Source: Trichoplusia ni
Taxonomy: Eukaryota > Arthropoda > Insecta > Lepidoptera > Noctuidae
NCBI RefSeq assembly: GCF_003590095.1
Contig: NC_039491.1
Location: 806,001 to 870,000 of the forward strand
DNA: 64,000 bases
Reading direction: 5' to 3'
Positions 48,201-61,140 of this stretch are shown here, piece after piece (positions within the stretch are counted from its first letter, which is position 1; every line of letters begins with the position of its first letter). The position numbers and the translations under genes are program-made. Under the pieces are notes generated by a model. That model was given only the letters and a program-made list of their open reading frames with translations, searched no databases and was not told the DNA's origin.

Positions 48201-51200
48201 TATACCTATTTCAGAAATATAGACAAGATAATAAAGTATGGTATTGCAACACGCAAAATGTAATATCTATTTATTACTTTTTAATATTATGTTTTGAAAT
48301 TGAACTTCAAAAATGATATTAACAATTACATGCCGTGTGTTATGTCATTTATCATCATCATTCCATTACTGTCTCGAAGGGCACAAGGCTTTATTCAAAA
48401 GCTATTAATCAACAAAAGTTTTTGTACGATGCAGAAAAGCATCTACAGTATTTTGGTCCAGGCTCGTCTCCTTTTTAAAACAAGCAAACATTTCTTTAAA
48501 GTCTAATGTTCTTATTCGAGTTTCCATAGTCGTAAACACACCCATGATCAACGACACTCCTTGAAGTATCAGATAAGTTTACAAACGAGACAGTGAAATT
48601 TCAGAAACGTGCCTTATTTATTATACCTTATTTTAACAAAAAATATTATTGGCAACTCTGAAGCGAAGACAAACATTTCCATAAAGACTTAACACCAGAA
48701 CCAGACACTAAACTTCGACACAGGTTATGCATTAACCATACGTCACCGGAGTGATTTTAAAATATCTTCTAACGTTAGAAGCGCGTGTCTTGCGTTCAAA
48801 CCCAGACATATGTTACGTGTGCCATTGTTTGCACAAAACGTACCTATTAGAAATTTTACTTTAAAGCATTCGAGGAAGGAACTATGTAGAGAACAAATAT
48901 TCTCTCATTTACGCCTACTTTCAAAGTTTTATGGCCTGTAATAAAACAGTTTTCTATGTGTTAGTGTGGTTTGGCAATAACTTATTACTGTGAGCTATAA
49001 TAGCCACTCCCTGTTGTAGTTAACAAAATATCGTCTCATGACAGAATTCATGGGAATTTTCTTCATAATGTAACTTAATAGAGCTATGGAATGACCACCA
49101 TAAAATGACTTACAAGATAGAATAAGACTAAATGGCATAATTTCCAACTGCTAGACATAAATAAATATGTTCGATGTGTTTCGATTCTATTGTGGATGCT
49201 ATTAAAATCTCAGAACTTTAAGATATCATAACTATTGTTTTTAAAGATATTTCTAACGTAACTTATGTACCAATTTTAATAAGTATGGAACTCGAGAACC
49301 AGTAAGGAGCTCGCAATAATGATTACAAAATTTACAGCTGTGTGGTAGACCACAAGTATTCACTCTATCGTCACTCTGACCACACCAGATAGAGTTGGCT
49401 TTCCTTGTTATATTACAATACATTTAGAACAAATCATTCACACCATTTATATTTTGCAGTGCTCATAAATGTTACTCAAACTAGTACTTTCTTTGAGCAC
49501 GTTAAAAGTATTTGAAATATTTACGTTCAGTCATAAATGCCCTCCGAGTTGTAGAAAATTAACTGTTTGGTTGAAAACCCTGTGGCTCCCATAACCCAGG
49601 GCGTTCGTTATTGCAATAGGTGTCTCTTAGTAAATTCATATTCTGTGTGTTGTCTTGTCGGAGCTTTTGCGTTAGGTATTTTTTTATAAAAAGTATTTAT
49701 ATCTTTCAAATTAAGTGTTATAAAATAAACATTGTGCCGCTAACTTAACCATGCTTGAATAACAAATTAATGTCCAATTAAAACCTATCAATTATTTATT
49801 CATTTTCATAAAAGGTAAAAGGTAAGAAGTTAAGTTTATAGTCATTAATAGTTTGAAGTAACAATGCATGTCATGACGGGAGGCAAGCCATCAACTTGAG
49901 ATGGGTTTCTCTTTTGCCGTAACTTATGGTAAATTTACATAAATAATAATAATGTTAATAGGCGCCTGAGGCGTCGTTACGTGCAAATATATTTCTTACA
50001 AAAATAATTATACAAGTTCAGGAACGGTTCTAAGTTCATTGCGATTGCGGAATAAAATTCAATAGGTTTTGTAGTGAGAAAACCGTTTAGCCGCTAGGGT
50101 ATTGTGAGTTTTAACATTAGCTTAAGTTTGTAAGAAAGCGGTCGTTTGTGTGTGGCTCACGTTCAGGCAGTTGGACGATGCGGCGTCTTTTGTTTTCTCA
50201 ACAAGGTTTGAATACAGGCTGCATCGAGCTGAGATCGTGCGCCGGCGCTCTCGCACCGTGACTCGATGCATGCAGCACTGCACTGATAGAGATGACTCGA
50301 TTTCCAAATGTTGATATTCATCCGTCAGTCACACGAAACCAGTGGTTTGTGTAGTCACTGGGAAATATGGGCTGAGAACTTCTACACGCTGATTCTCCAC
50401 GCAGAATAAGCGAGATGTACCGGAGCAATTATACTTCCTACATTTTATGCTTTGGATAGCGTTAATTGTTACCGGTATTTAAAGTTTAAATCGTTTATTT
50501 GAAATAAACTATTGTCGCTTGTATTCCCATGTCATGTGTTGTTTTCTTCTATTCTGTAAATGTTTTCTCTTCATTTTTATTTATTACCATGACTAATTTT
50601 AAAGACCTTTTTGTCACAAACATTTTATTTATATAAAAACCACATAGACCAAAAAAAACGGTTATTATAAACATTGTGTTAATTTAATATGTGTGGTAAT
50701 GCTAAAAGTGTTTAATGTAATTAATGTATAAATTAGCATCTGAGAGACATAAATCGAGTAATTAAAACTATGCCATTTAGAATGTAACCTGGCCTAGCGG
50801 ACATAATCAAATTGCAAATGTTATGTCCTGTCTTGCATGTTTTAAAACAAACAGAACATATCCACATTGCAAAATAAGGAAGTCGAGTCAATAAAATGTA
50901 CAAAATTGCTATAAAACCGTAACATAGTAACAAATGTTAGTTAGAAACCTGTCATTATGTAGTTTCACATGGTAGACGCAATCTTTGGATGTTATGTTCA
51001 AATTAATTCTTGAGTTGTGAAGTTCGTGGCTAAAAGTAGGTTTGAATTAATAAATTCAATGTTGATTTTAATTAAAAATAAACGATTTGCTACTAAAACA
51101 TTGCGTAAGTTTCTAATCACCTCGTGGGTGTTTAAGGGAAACTTATTTATTTCTTTGAATATTCATTCGTCAATATTTAGTATAGCCAATAATCATCAGT

Positions 51201-54200
51201 GTGACCCAATTAAGAGATAATAAATATTTTTCTAATAGGTAACTAAACTAGAACATTGGCCCTTCAACCTCTCTGACCCATAGCAATTTTCTAAAACTTC
51301 CAGAATCTACCAATAGGTCACTAGATTAATGATTACATAATTAAAGTTCGTCTTTTTATTTGTTCATAATTTTATTAGGGAATAGGTACAGGTTTTGTAT
51401 CATTAGAATACGAAATATCCTTGGATCTGTGGATATCCTTAGAGTTTTGCAAGTAGTTCGGGTTTTATTAAAATTCTCGATTTTAATTTTAAATTGATCT
51501 ACATGATACACATATTTTACATATAGTGCATTCAGACATAAAAGGAAAATAAAACGTTCATCTGCCGACTTTCTTTTAAAACGCGCATGTTGTCGGTGAC
51601 AAACTTACGCCATTAGGTGCTGGTGAAAGTTTACGTCATCCCAACGCGCAGAATTTGCGCAAATTGCGCCTTGTGTAGTTTGTAGACTATTCGCATACAT
51701 TGCTGAGAAAATTAGATGCTTCGCTAATACCGAAGGGTCATTACGCTAAACGCTAACTAAGTACTCTACACCTATTTAAATGAACGGTTTTTGTTGCAAA
51801 CCGGACGCTGGTTATTACTGAGGGATTATGGGTGCCGGCCACTGCCGTATTATCAATAAGGCACTTTAGGCCAGCGCCTAGGGACCCACTATGACTAGGG
51901 GCCCAGTACTCCCGATGAAATAAAAAGAAATATAAAAACACGGTAGAAGACCACATTATTGACACTATGCATCTAAAAAAAAAGTTCGTCAAATTTTTCA
52001 CTGAATGAAAAATAACTTGAACCAAGGAGGCCCCGGCTCCTTTGTTGCCTCGAGGCCTAGGTTCCCCTGGGCCCCTAGATCTGGCCCTGGTACCGGCGAG
52101 CTTCTAACATGTAAAACTAGTCTAAACTTCTGCTAATTACGTAGGGTTGCCTTGTAAACACTATATGTTATTATTTCAGCCTGGAATTTTTTATTCCAAT
52201 TTGCCAAAACAACTATATAGCTGTTTTAGTGCTTGAATTCTCCATCTTTGTTTGAATTGAATTGAAATTACTCACCTTATAAGTATCAATCAAAGCTAAA
52301 CTAACTAAAATCTTCTAGCTTATATTTATTTTTTAATACCGATACCGAAGCAAAATTTATTTCGGACTCATTGTGTAACACTCCTATCACAATCTGTAAA
52401 CAACAACAGATCTTAATTGTAATTACTTGCCATGTAATCTGAAACAATTATTGTTGCGTTTGTTTCATCGATTTGTCAGACCGGGTCATCTCACGATATA
52501 CAAAAACATTTAGATACGCTCAGAACTTTTCCTTTTCGAATAATTTCCTAAAAGAAACGCGTACCTACGCGAACAAAAGCGTTGCATAAATTTATTTTAT
52601 TATGTGTTAGCACGTGCTTGTTTGATGCTTACCATCTACGAAAGGGCTAAATCCATTGTGATATTTTTGCGTAAAGTGTAATTTTTTTACTGCAACCTTC
52701 ATTATTAACATGATCTTTTTTAAGAACCTTAATGTGCTATTCAGTTACGAGGCTTAAAAGCTTTTCCTAGTTAATATCTTACAATACCGACCCACTAATT
52801 GATTCTCACGGTAGTTATAGCTTACTTAAGAAATGTAAATGAAATGGAAAGTGATCATCAGAAGCCCGTTAAAACCAATACAGTATCAAGGTTTTACGAT
52901 CGAATTGATGTGATTCATACTGCTTTATAATGATTAACCTCATAACCCGTAACATGGTTAACTTAACTGATGTATCTGATCTTAGTGGATAACTTATCGA
53001 GGATAACTTAGTGACGGCTTGGATTCAGTGTTGGTACTGTGAGCTTTTAAAGTAAAATTGCTGTAACTGTGGATTGGATCATTTCGCTTTCATAACGGCA
53101 ACAACCATTCAGATCACAGTTCAAAATAATTGTACCATTGATGGAGTTACTAATGAGATCAAAAAGGTTCCATATTTGAAAAACGTGGGTGTTGCCAACT
53201 AGCCTTATGTGGAGTACTACTGACGGACTAAATCGGTCTGCTATATTATTGTAACTACTACGAAAGTGACATGTCGATAATATAAAAATAGAATAAGTGT
53301 TACGGTTACAATCAATTATGAATATTTAAGTAAATACGTAACAGAGATTGCAGGTCTTTCGAGAGATAGATTAAAATGTCTGGTAAGTTGCCGCCTTATA
53401 AATGCGCAAAGCAAGATTTTTACGTCAGCTTCCTACTACTCGTAATCGCTGTTTTACAGATTAATTCAGAGAAGTATTTAAATAGAAATGTGTGTTGATT
53501 GCGCAGGATATTTGAATAGTAAGGAATCAACTTACGGATTTCATAACTTAAATACGTAATTGTCGACTCAGACGCTCAATTAGATAATATGTAGATAGGT
53601 ATCGTTACTGACGGCGATAATCATATTCATTTATATCACGTTTATAGGTAGATACGTACATGTATTTTTTTTAAGTCGCAGAACAAGAATTCGTGGATTA
53701 CACTAATTCTTTTACGCAGGCATCAAAACCGTGACACGTCGCGCCTAGTCGATCATACGCCGTGATCTTTACTTTTCCACTTGACTAACCGTACGGCATG
53801 GGTACTAGGATTTTAAACTTTATGCCTACTTATGAACGGTCTATACCTATTCATGAGAGAACGTAAGGCAATCAAAGCTCATTTTGTTAGTTCCGTGCTA
53901 CTCATTTTAACTGCAGTTATAAAAATCATTCATTGGCCTAGCCTTTTCCCAACTATGTTGGGGTCGGCTACCAGTCCAACCGGTTTCAGCTAAGTACCAG
54001 TGTTTTACAAGGAGCGACTGCCTATCTGACCTCCTCAACCCAGTTACCTGGGCAACACGATACCCCTTGGTTAGACTGGCTGTCAGACTTTTTCAAGCTT
54101 CTGACTACCTGTAACGACTGTCAAAGATGTAGGAATAACAGCCGGGACCCACAATTTAACGTGCCTTCCGAAACACGGAGGAACTCGTTATGACAAAGAT

Positions 54201-57200
54201 GGTCACCCATCTACGGACCAACCGCGTCAAGCATAGCTTAACCTGTGATCGAATCACTTACGCAGTTATAGCTTAGCCACGAGCTGCTGTAGTTATAAAA
54301 ATATCATCGAACAATTCATTAACATTATTGAATAATGACATCGCTTTTTTTCGATATCATCACTTATATCAATTACATAATTCGTAATACAAAGTTGTTC
54401 GTTAACCTCACTGGAGAAAACGAAAGCTTTCTTGGCAGCCGCCATTCGCGATGCTTACAAATCTGCACTGTGTAATCCAGTCATCAATGAACAGCATTCC
54501 ACACTACATAGTATATGAAATATTTCTGTTGTCTAACACCGTGAGAAATGTATTACAGTTATTTCAAAAACTGTGTAGTACAATCTACCAGTTGTAACCG
54601 ATACTAAAGTTGCCACACCTCATTAAATAAGACCTAGTTATGAATGATCATTGTTTTGTGTCCTAGAATTGTTTACACCCGTACACCGTAGCCGCGATGT
54701 GCAATATTTTGTACGTCAACCTCATTGTCTTAATAAAGGCCTAATTAATCCCGATTTACAATAAAGTCAACGAAGCATTAAGATTAACGTGAGAATGTTG
54801 TCTATATTACACCGTGAGCTATTTCAATGTATAATAAAAAAATATGTGCTTAAATGGTATTTTCAATGCAAGCAAATGTTGATTATGTTTGATAAGCAAC
54901 CAACAATCGCTTTTGTTTTAATGTGTATCTGAGACCAAACTGCCCAATGTTATATTTGGACATTGACTACCACTGTGACAAAATAGTCAGGTCGAAAAAG
55001 TAAGTGCGATTAGTTGGAAGCTGACGTAAAAATCTTGCTTTGTGCATTAATTCTGCCGCTATATTTCAGGACACACATGGTCAGGTTCACAGTTATGACC
55101 TAGAGGTGAAAAGATAATAATAAACCTTTGCAAAGATAGAAAGCTATCTTTCTTTTTATAGGTGCTTAACAAACGTTACAGTACTTACACCTTGGTCTTA
55201 AGACCGCAACTATAAAATGAGTTATTAACTCGTCTTCAATAAAACCGTTTCGTAACTTATTTGCCGCTTGTTCTTTGTGACACGTTGATTAAAGCATTAA
55301 TGTTATTTGAGTGATCACTTACTGAGCTTTCTACTAAGCTATCAGCGTTTTAATTACTTAAGGTGTTATACCGTCATACAGTCTGTCAGTCTATTGTAGT
55401 TATGTCAAAAACATCACGGATGTTGATAGTTTTTGCTTACATTAATTGAGTTATTTGCAATATCTATTTAACTCTTAACTGTACTAATTGTTCGATTCGC
55501 AATGCTAAAATAGTTTCTGATGCTTGCAAATCGTAAATTTGCAGGTAACTTAAATTTTTCTTTGCTTCAATGTTGCTTCATAAGTTACATAGTTATTGTC
55601 TTTCTAGCTATTATATATTTATTGACAGTTGTAGAAAACCTAATCTTAACAGTCAATTATTACCTGTACATTTTAGAGCGTAATCTAATGAAGAGCTTAA
55701 ACTTTCTGTCCACGATGCTTCGACGCGTGCTTGACATCTCAAGTGGTATGATGTCATGAAATCTATCACTGTCTTAGCATTATCTAAGCCAAAGAGATCA
55801 CATCTTTCACTTCCTCATAGCTATCGAGAGGTGATGTCATTTATTCAATACATTTAAACACAACAGTAACGAAACCATTACAATTAGGAGGCGCGAAATA
55901 ACAAGCATAGTATTGAATCTTTAATTTCAACTTTAACAAATACGCCCACAATCCACATGTAAGTTATTCCAATTTAAATGATGGCTAAGTGTAACATTAC
56001 ATAATTTACTCTTACACAATGTTTATAGAAATCGATCTGGATATCGAACGAAAGCTTTGCCTGAAGCAGATGAAACGAAATTACTCTGTCGGTCTATGAA
56101 AGGTCAAATGTCGTAAGCAAGGGAGACAGTAAGGAATGTACCAAACAATACACCATCGATCAAAATACAAAGAAGTTTGATTTGTATCGTCTGTTTGTCT
56201 GTTATCAATCAACATATGCGACCTGATTGCTACTCTGTTCCAAAAGAAGTACCAATGTCAATCATCGTGTATTCGTGATTTATTTATCTATGTCGTAGAT
56301 ATAGGCTTCCAATATGAGTTTTACAGATGTTTTTTTGTCACATCTTTTGCACGAACACATTTCTGTTATTCACACATTTCTGGCATAATGTGGTTTTAGC
56401 ATACAATTTTAACAAGTGATAGCTTTTGACATAAATTAGGGATAGGTTGAAGTAATTAACATATTTAAATATTTATACCTCCAGATTATACTGACTTCTG
56501 TTTTGTTTTGAAAAACACTACATTCTTGCCTATTTTAATTATAACAAATTATGTAACGTGTCCTCAGTAGGCTTTGATTAGGTATAGCTAATGATTAGGT
56601 AAACCTTTGGGTCGCATCTTGTTTGCAAAATCTATGTTAAAGTTCAGAAACCATGTCACATGATCGACATAATATTAATAAATTATCTTTAATTCCACAA
56701 TAACCTTGACATAGTGTCAAATAAACTGAATTAATAAAACACTATTCAAAGCGACTATTTTTCATTAACAAACCGTAAATATTCTGTTGTTGTAGAAGAA
56801 AACTTAACAACTCAGTAACATTAATTACTACACAAGAGGTCAAAGAAACGCTTGAAAGTAATTATAACTTGGATAATAAGCTGTTATCCAACACAGAAAA
56901 TCACCACCACACCACAATGACTAATTAGAAGAATCTTGTAACTAACACGAAATTTAGAAATTATGAACAACTATCAAGAATGCTTGGTAATGTGAAATAT
57001 TGTTTAGTTTTGCATCTATTAGCTTTCACTGTCCCACGGTCAAACAACGGAATGGTTTATTACGAAGATTGGGCTTATCACTCGAATCTTGGTTCACTTA
57101 ATCGCATTAAAATAATGGAATGGCGTACTATGAAAGAATTTTCATGGGCCTTTTACCATACAAACAAGAAATAAATTATGAAACGACCAATCCAGCCTAC

Positions 57201-60200
57201 ATCTGACATATTCTCAATACTCAATACGTTTATTGCATTCCACAATGCTATTCTCATATAGCCTTTTATATTATAGAGGTAGTAAAAAGATATTATTTTT
57301 TATAAAAAAAAAAACTTGTTTTTTTTTACGTTAGCATCATAAAATCAATACGATCGGGAGTGCGAGACACTGGCCATTTTCATTTGCAAGAAAATACATA
57401 ACTGTTTTAAAAGCGGCCAATTTTCAGTAGGTAGAGTATTCAAGTTTTCAATTTTAGTTGATCTCGTTGAATTTCATTCTACTTTTACACCTAATCCTTT
57501 AACAAGATCACAGATCTTTTTTGTTAACAAGATCACAGATAGAAGCACAGTATTATCTAGTATATAAGCTATGGCCATCCTTATGTTAAGACGACGATGA
57601 CTACAAAACATTGTTCATTGTTATTGTACACACAATTGTTTTCATAAAAAGCCGTGCAATGACATTTTGATTTAGACGAGACGGACATACTAATTAATTT
57701 ACTTGTTGCTAATAAATGAAACGAATCAAATCAACTACATTATATAATTACTGAATTAATTTAAATATTTCTTATAGAAATTTCTTGATTTGGAATTGAT
57801 ATCATAAACGCTTGACTGCGTGTTAAATATTTAAATTAATTTATTACGATTTTAAAATTGTGTTACATTTTCTATGAATCTATTAAAATGGTAATAAACT
57901 CGGTAGTGTTATATTTTACGAGAAACAGGTGGTTTATTCGTGGATACCTCTACTGCGTTGGCGTTGTATTTGCATATTATAATAATAGTTTATACATGCT
58001 TATACCACATAGTGATGTGTGTATAAAATGTACCTATATTAATCCAGGATTTCAGCTATCGCCATAAAACACTAGAAAAATTGTATGATCACATGGCAGT
58101 GTGAACTTTAAGAAGTAACAAGCATACAAAGAAACATAATTACTCGCAAACTTTTGCCTATAGCAATTGTGACTACGTAATTATTCTACTAGATGTATGC
58201 AAAAAAATACTTCGTTTACATTTTATATTAAATACAAGTATCTATATTATCCAGAATGTTTTATTCGATATTTAGTGGGATTGGTAGCATTATAAGTTGA
58301 AGCTAGGATATGTAATATGCAAGTAGGCGATTACCTGTTAAAAATTATAAAAAGGATATTTTAAAGTAGGCCGTAAGCTAACAAATGAATTTCAATGATG
58401 TAAAAGTTTGCATAACATTTGCAAAAAGCCTTGTGTCCATATTGTTTATCTTCTACTAATTACTTTAACCGACAGACCAAAGACAGATACTAAGTAAATG
58501 TAGTAGAATCCATTTAAATGTTCTAGTTACGGTGGTTAGTGAAATAACTATGATTTATGTTTAGGCCTAACATTAACCTAAATGATTTTGAATAGAGTAT
58601 GACAACCTGTCAAGTTTAGTCGACATGTCGGCCTAAAACTGAAGTCTAACTGAGCTTGGGTTGCGCCATTCGTAACCCATCTGGGCCTCGAATCTGCTAT
58701 TAACAATGGCCGATGAATTAATGGCAAATGGATTAAATTGGCACTGTTCGTATTATTGTTAGCATTTTTGTAACACAATAATTGGAAATTAAGTACGGGG
58801 TAGAACACTCATGGCCAATGGAATGAATTTCCAATTATTGAGTTGGCAAAACGCATAAGAGAACAAGGATAGTTTCAAAATCCCACTGCTAGTCATTCAT
58901 CAACCGTTGTAAATAGCAGAATCGGGGCCCTTGTAAACCATCTGTACATTGATTCAGAAATAGAGCATTAAGGAGGGTTTCATTTCTTGGTGTAATGAAG
59001 ATTCGACGTATTTACTTTAAATTACTTAATTCAAATGATGAACATCGTGTTTCATTTCCGATTACTTTGTTTGTATAAATCTAAATATCTCCATTTCTCG
59101 AGAACTGTTTTACTAGCTGATAGATTTACATGAGTAAACAACAAAATTTAGCTTTTCGATCATCAACGCTACATCAAACTATACTTAGAACGAAGAAAGG
59201 AAAGTGGATAATAAACAACGCGTGGCCCACCCGCTCAGTCTAGACGAAGAAACTGGAAATGATGTGAAATGATTCAAAATTTCACCGATAACGGGGTCTG
59301 TCGTAACATATGTCGTCAGCACAACGTATGATGAATCCTTAATAGCCATCGTTCTCTCAGATAATGTAAAACACCGCACAAGCACGCACCAGTTACGTCA
59401 TTCGAAAGCGCATTGATGAATTTATTGTTTAAATATTATATTTAAATAAGCGACTGACCTTTTGACAGTCTGTTTAAGGAGATGTATTGAAGCTAAGATA
59501 TAAGAACATTCCAAAGATGGAGATGGTTTAAAATAAGCTCAGGTGTATGTTATCCTATATGTTGTATGTTCAACATCCATTCGCTCGTCTTTTCTATAAA
59601 CATGGTTTCTTGTTCTATTTTACAAATGTTATGAGAATGTTTTGTAGGCATATCTATGTATACTATAAACACGATATGTTGTGGCGAAGTGAAGAAATTG
59701 ATACGTCTACTGGAAAACGATATAAATATTTACACAGCCTTTATCCATACTATTACAATTTGTTACAAATACTATCAACGTTTGTAAATTTTAAGAAACT
59801 TGAGGTTTGAATCCAAATCTTCTTAAAACGAGCCCTGCACTAAGCAATTAATTATCACAAATATTTGTGTTTAATACACAACTACTGCTTTGAATGTCTT
59901 TGGATTTACGTACATACAGGTAACATATACCACTCGGCTATCGATGCAGTTATTTATTCAGGTTTACAGTGCTTGATGAGAAGTCCATGGCAGAATAAAA
60001 ACGACACGCTACGAAAAGATTACACACACCTCATAAATGTGTATTGCATGACGCCCCATAATTTCCGACATAGCATATCATCCAACACTAATTGTCATTA
60101 AGATTAATACATTATACACCATGTCATGCCCATTTTAAGACGACTGACCTATTGTTACGTTACGTGCGAGGAGATTGCCCTCGCATGAATATTTACGTTG

Positions 60201-61140
60201 CTAGTTACGCATATGAACGTCCGCATTAAAATAGACATACATTGAAGTGTCCGTGCACAGGGTTCCAATGTTTTACATGACAGACGAACATCTTAAGAAA
60301 TGTAGAACGCGGATGTAGATTTATATCTTTTTTTCATAATCGGATGTTAAGAATCGAGTTGTGAATTATGGTGAAAGGTTAGAATATAGAGACAGGTAGG
60401 CAGAATACGTGCCCAAAGTCTTTTTGTGAAAAAGTTGCCCTAATTATGAACGTAGAGGTTTTTTTCGACTTCAAAAAGGAGGTTCTCATTTTGGCCGGTA
60501 CATTTTTTAGTCTGTAAATTTAGGTTTAAAGTTTAGAGAAATAAAAGCATTTCTGAATGCGATCACGTTTGTCTAAATTCTGAAAAATTTAATAGACCCT
60601 CGTCTTGTGCATTTTCTTTGAACTTTTCTGAATATAATAATAAAATTATTGAACTCGATTGTACAATGTTTTATTGCTTTTATCTTATAAAGCATTGTCA
60701 GCAGTTCGTTGCGTGTAATTACATAATTCATTAAGCCGCTGTGGAAATCTAGAGGGTTAAAGGTTGCAGATGTTACTGCTCGGATCATTTCGCATTTAAT
60801 AAGTTAGCGTATCGTAATGTCGAATGCGTTTTATAGTAAACTATAAAGTTGATTCAAAACTCATGGTTCGCATGAGAATGTTGTAAGTTTTCAGCTGTTA
60901 TTAACCCTATTGGTCAATTCATATTATGTATACTCTAAATTTTTATTCAGAAGTCGTCCAAGTATGTACTTAACTTAAATTGGCTGATACTTAATTCCCA
61001 ATCAATTATCATCGAACCCGATAAGTTATAGTTCTTAAAAATCTGAAGCTCGTCATACTAGGAATAAAGGTACCCTGTAGAACTCCGAAATAAGTAACAC
61101 TTAAAATATGAACTGGTGTCACTGTACTCACTGGGCGCAT
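40482..61140 (-). CDS. Secreted Thr/Gln-rich protein, two coding exons
   Basis: Function unknown. The large exon (42203-40482) follows an excellent acceptor (TTGTCTTCTCTCTTTTCCAG) and opens in phase 0 with TLALIFICLFSACIA, a signal-peptide core lacking its Met. A matching start lies at 61140-61132: ATG CGC CCA, with A at -3, directly followed by a GTGAGT donor. Joining gives MRPTLALIFICLFSACIA, a textbook signal peptide, and 576 residues. The mature protein has a Ser/Thr/Asp-rich N-terminus, 14 Thr near 191-204, a Lys-Arg pair near 221, a Gln-rich coiled coil at about 300-352, a Gln/Asn-rich stretch, and a more ordered C-terminus (ELKQLLVQNGL, DLNIVSKVLSLNHG). It resembles low-complexity secreted or matrix proteins of insects. 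The large exon is very secure; the link to the distant first exon is a strong inference. Confidence 0.85.
45080..45230 (+). repeat. Second copy of the GATTTTAGTCAGT-family repeat
   Basis: GTAGTAAGCAAAAGTCTGAC, CTTTACCCAAAGCGGGAGGA and GTCATTTGCTGATTTCC parallel the copy at 4.2-4.4 kb. Old and degenerate. Confidence 0.55.
45300..45400 (-). repeat. Diverged fragment of the same SINE body
   Basis: TTTTACAGGGAGCGACCAGA, CTATCTGACCTCC and GGGTAACAC match the mid-body of the 54-kb element with many changes. An old relic. Confidence 0.45.
47790..47925. promoter_or_regulatory. GC-rich patch in the long intron
   Basis: A CpG-enriched block in AT-rich intron. It has an ATCAGTG initiator-like site on + and a CCGCAG|GTAGTT donor-like site on -. 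It could be an enhancer or an alternative first exon of the Thr/Gln-rich gene. Base composition is the only firm observation. Confidence 0.25.
50220..50270. repeat. GC-rich stem-loop in the long intron
   Basis: TGCATCGAG (50220-50228) pairs with CTCGATGCA (50262-50270), enclosing a CG-dense segment with further partial pairing (CGTGCG with CGCAC). Lies in a GC-rich patch at 50140-50420 that may be regulatory. Confidence 0.5.
51840..52089. mobile_element. hAT-like MITE with 8-bp target duplication
   Basis: The right end reads (inverse) CAGGGCCAGATCTAGGGGCC and the left end CACTGCCGTATTATC. Flanks GTGCCGGC (51832-51839) and GTACCGGC (52090-52097) are 8 bp with one mismatch, the duplication length of hAT elements. 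Interior GGGCCC-rich stretches are typical of related moth elements. The open frame crossing it is not a gene. Confidence 0.7.
53931..54290 (-). mobile_element. Full-length SINE with 5S-rRNA-like head
   Basis: On the minus strand, bases about 54255-54195 read CGATCACAGGTTAAGC, GCGGTTGGTCC and TAGATGGGTGACC, in the order and spacing of the internal promoter of 5S rRNA genes. The body follows with CACGTTAAATTGTGGGTCCC and a 3' part ending GGGAAAAGGCTAGGCC. Flanks repeat AGTTATAAAAAT (53915-53926 and 54291-54302), a long target-site duplication typical of LINE-driven insertion. Length is about 360 bp. The 5S relationship is from reading against the general 5S pattern, not a computed alignment. 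Confidence 0.75.
58681..58932. mobile_element. TIR MITE, copy 2
   Basis: Ends GGGCCTCGAATCTGCTATT and AATAGCAGAATCGGGGCCC are inverse complements with few changes, and match the ends of the 1.5-kb element. AATAATTGGAAATTAAG and TTTCCAATTATTGAG make the inner inverted pair. Non-autonomous; about 252 bp, inside the long intron. Confidence 0.75.
61132..61140 (-). CDS. Three-codon first coding exon (Met-Arg-Pro)
   Basis: ATG CGC CCA is followed immediately by GTGAGT, and preceded by GCCGGCAAG, a good initiation context. Phase 0 matches the acceptor at 42204, and the resulting signal peptide is ideal. No better match was noticed nearer to the large exon, though the 19 kb was scanned only by eye. 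Confidence 0.65.

Larger units (their letters stand above)
42204..61131 (-). other. Long first intron of the Thr/Gln-rich gene
   Basis: About 18.9 kb between the proposed donor and acceptor. It holds SINE/LINE relics (45.1 and 54.0 kb), a hAT-like MITE (51.8 kb), a TIR MITE (58.7 kb), and two GC-rich patches at 47.8-47.9 and 50.1-50.4 kb that may be regulatory or alternative starts. Open frames inside it are AT-rich and show no recognisable family or splice partners. Confidence 0.5.

Noticed and set aside
51753..52025. 90-codon minus-strand frame
   Set aside because: It spans the hAT-like MITE at 51840-52089 and is not a gene.
55520..55759. 79-codon frame with receptor-like hydrophobic stretch
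   Set aside because: AT-rich codon content, no splice partners and no convincing family motif; hydrophobic runs arise easily from T-rich sequence.
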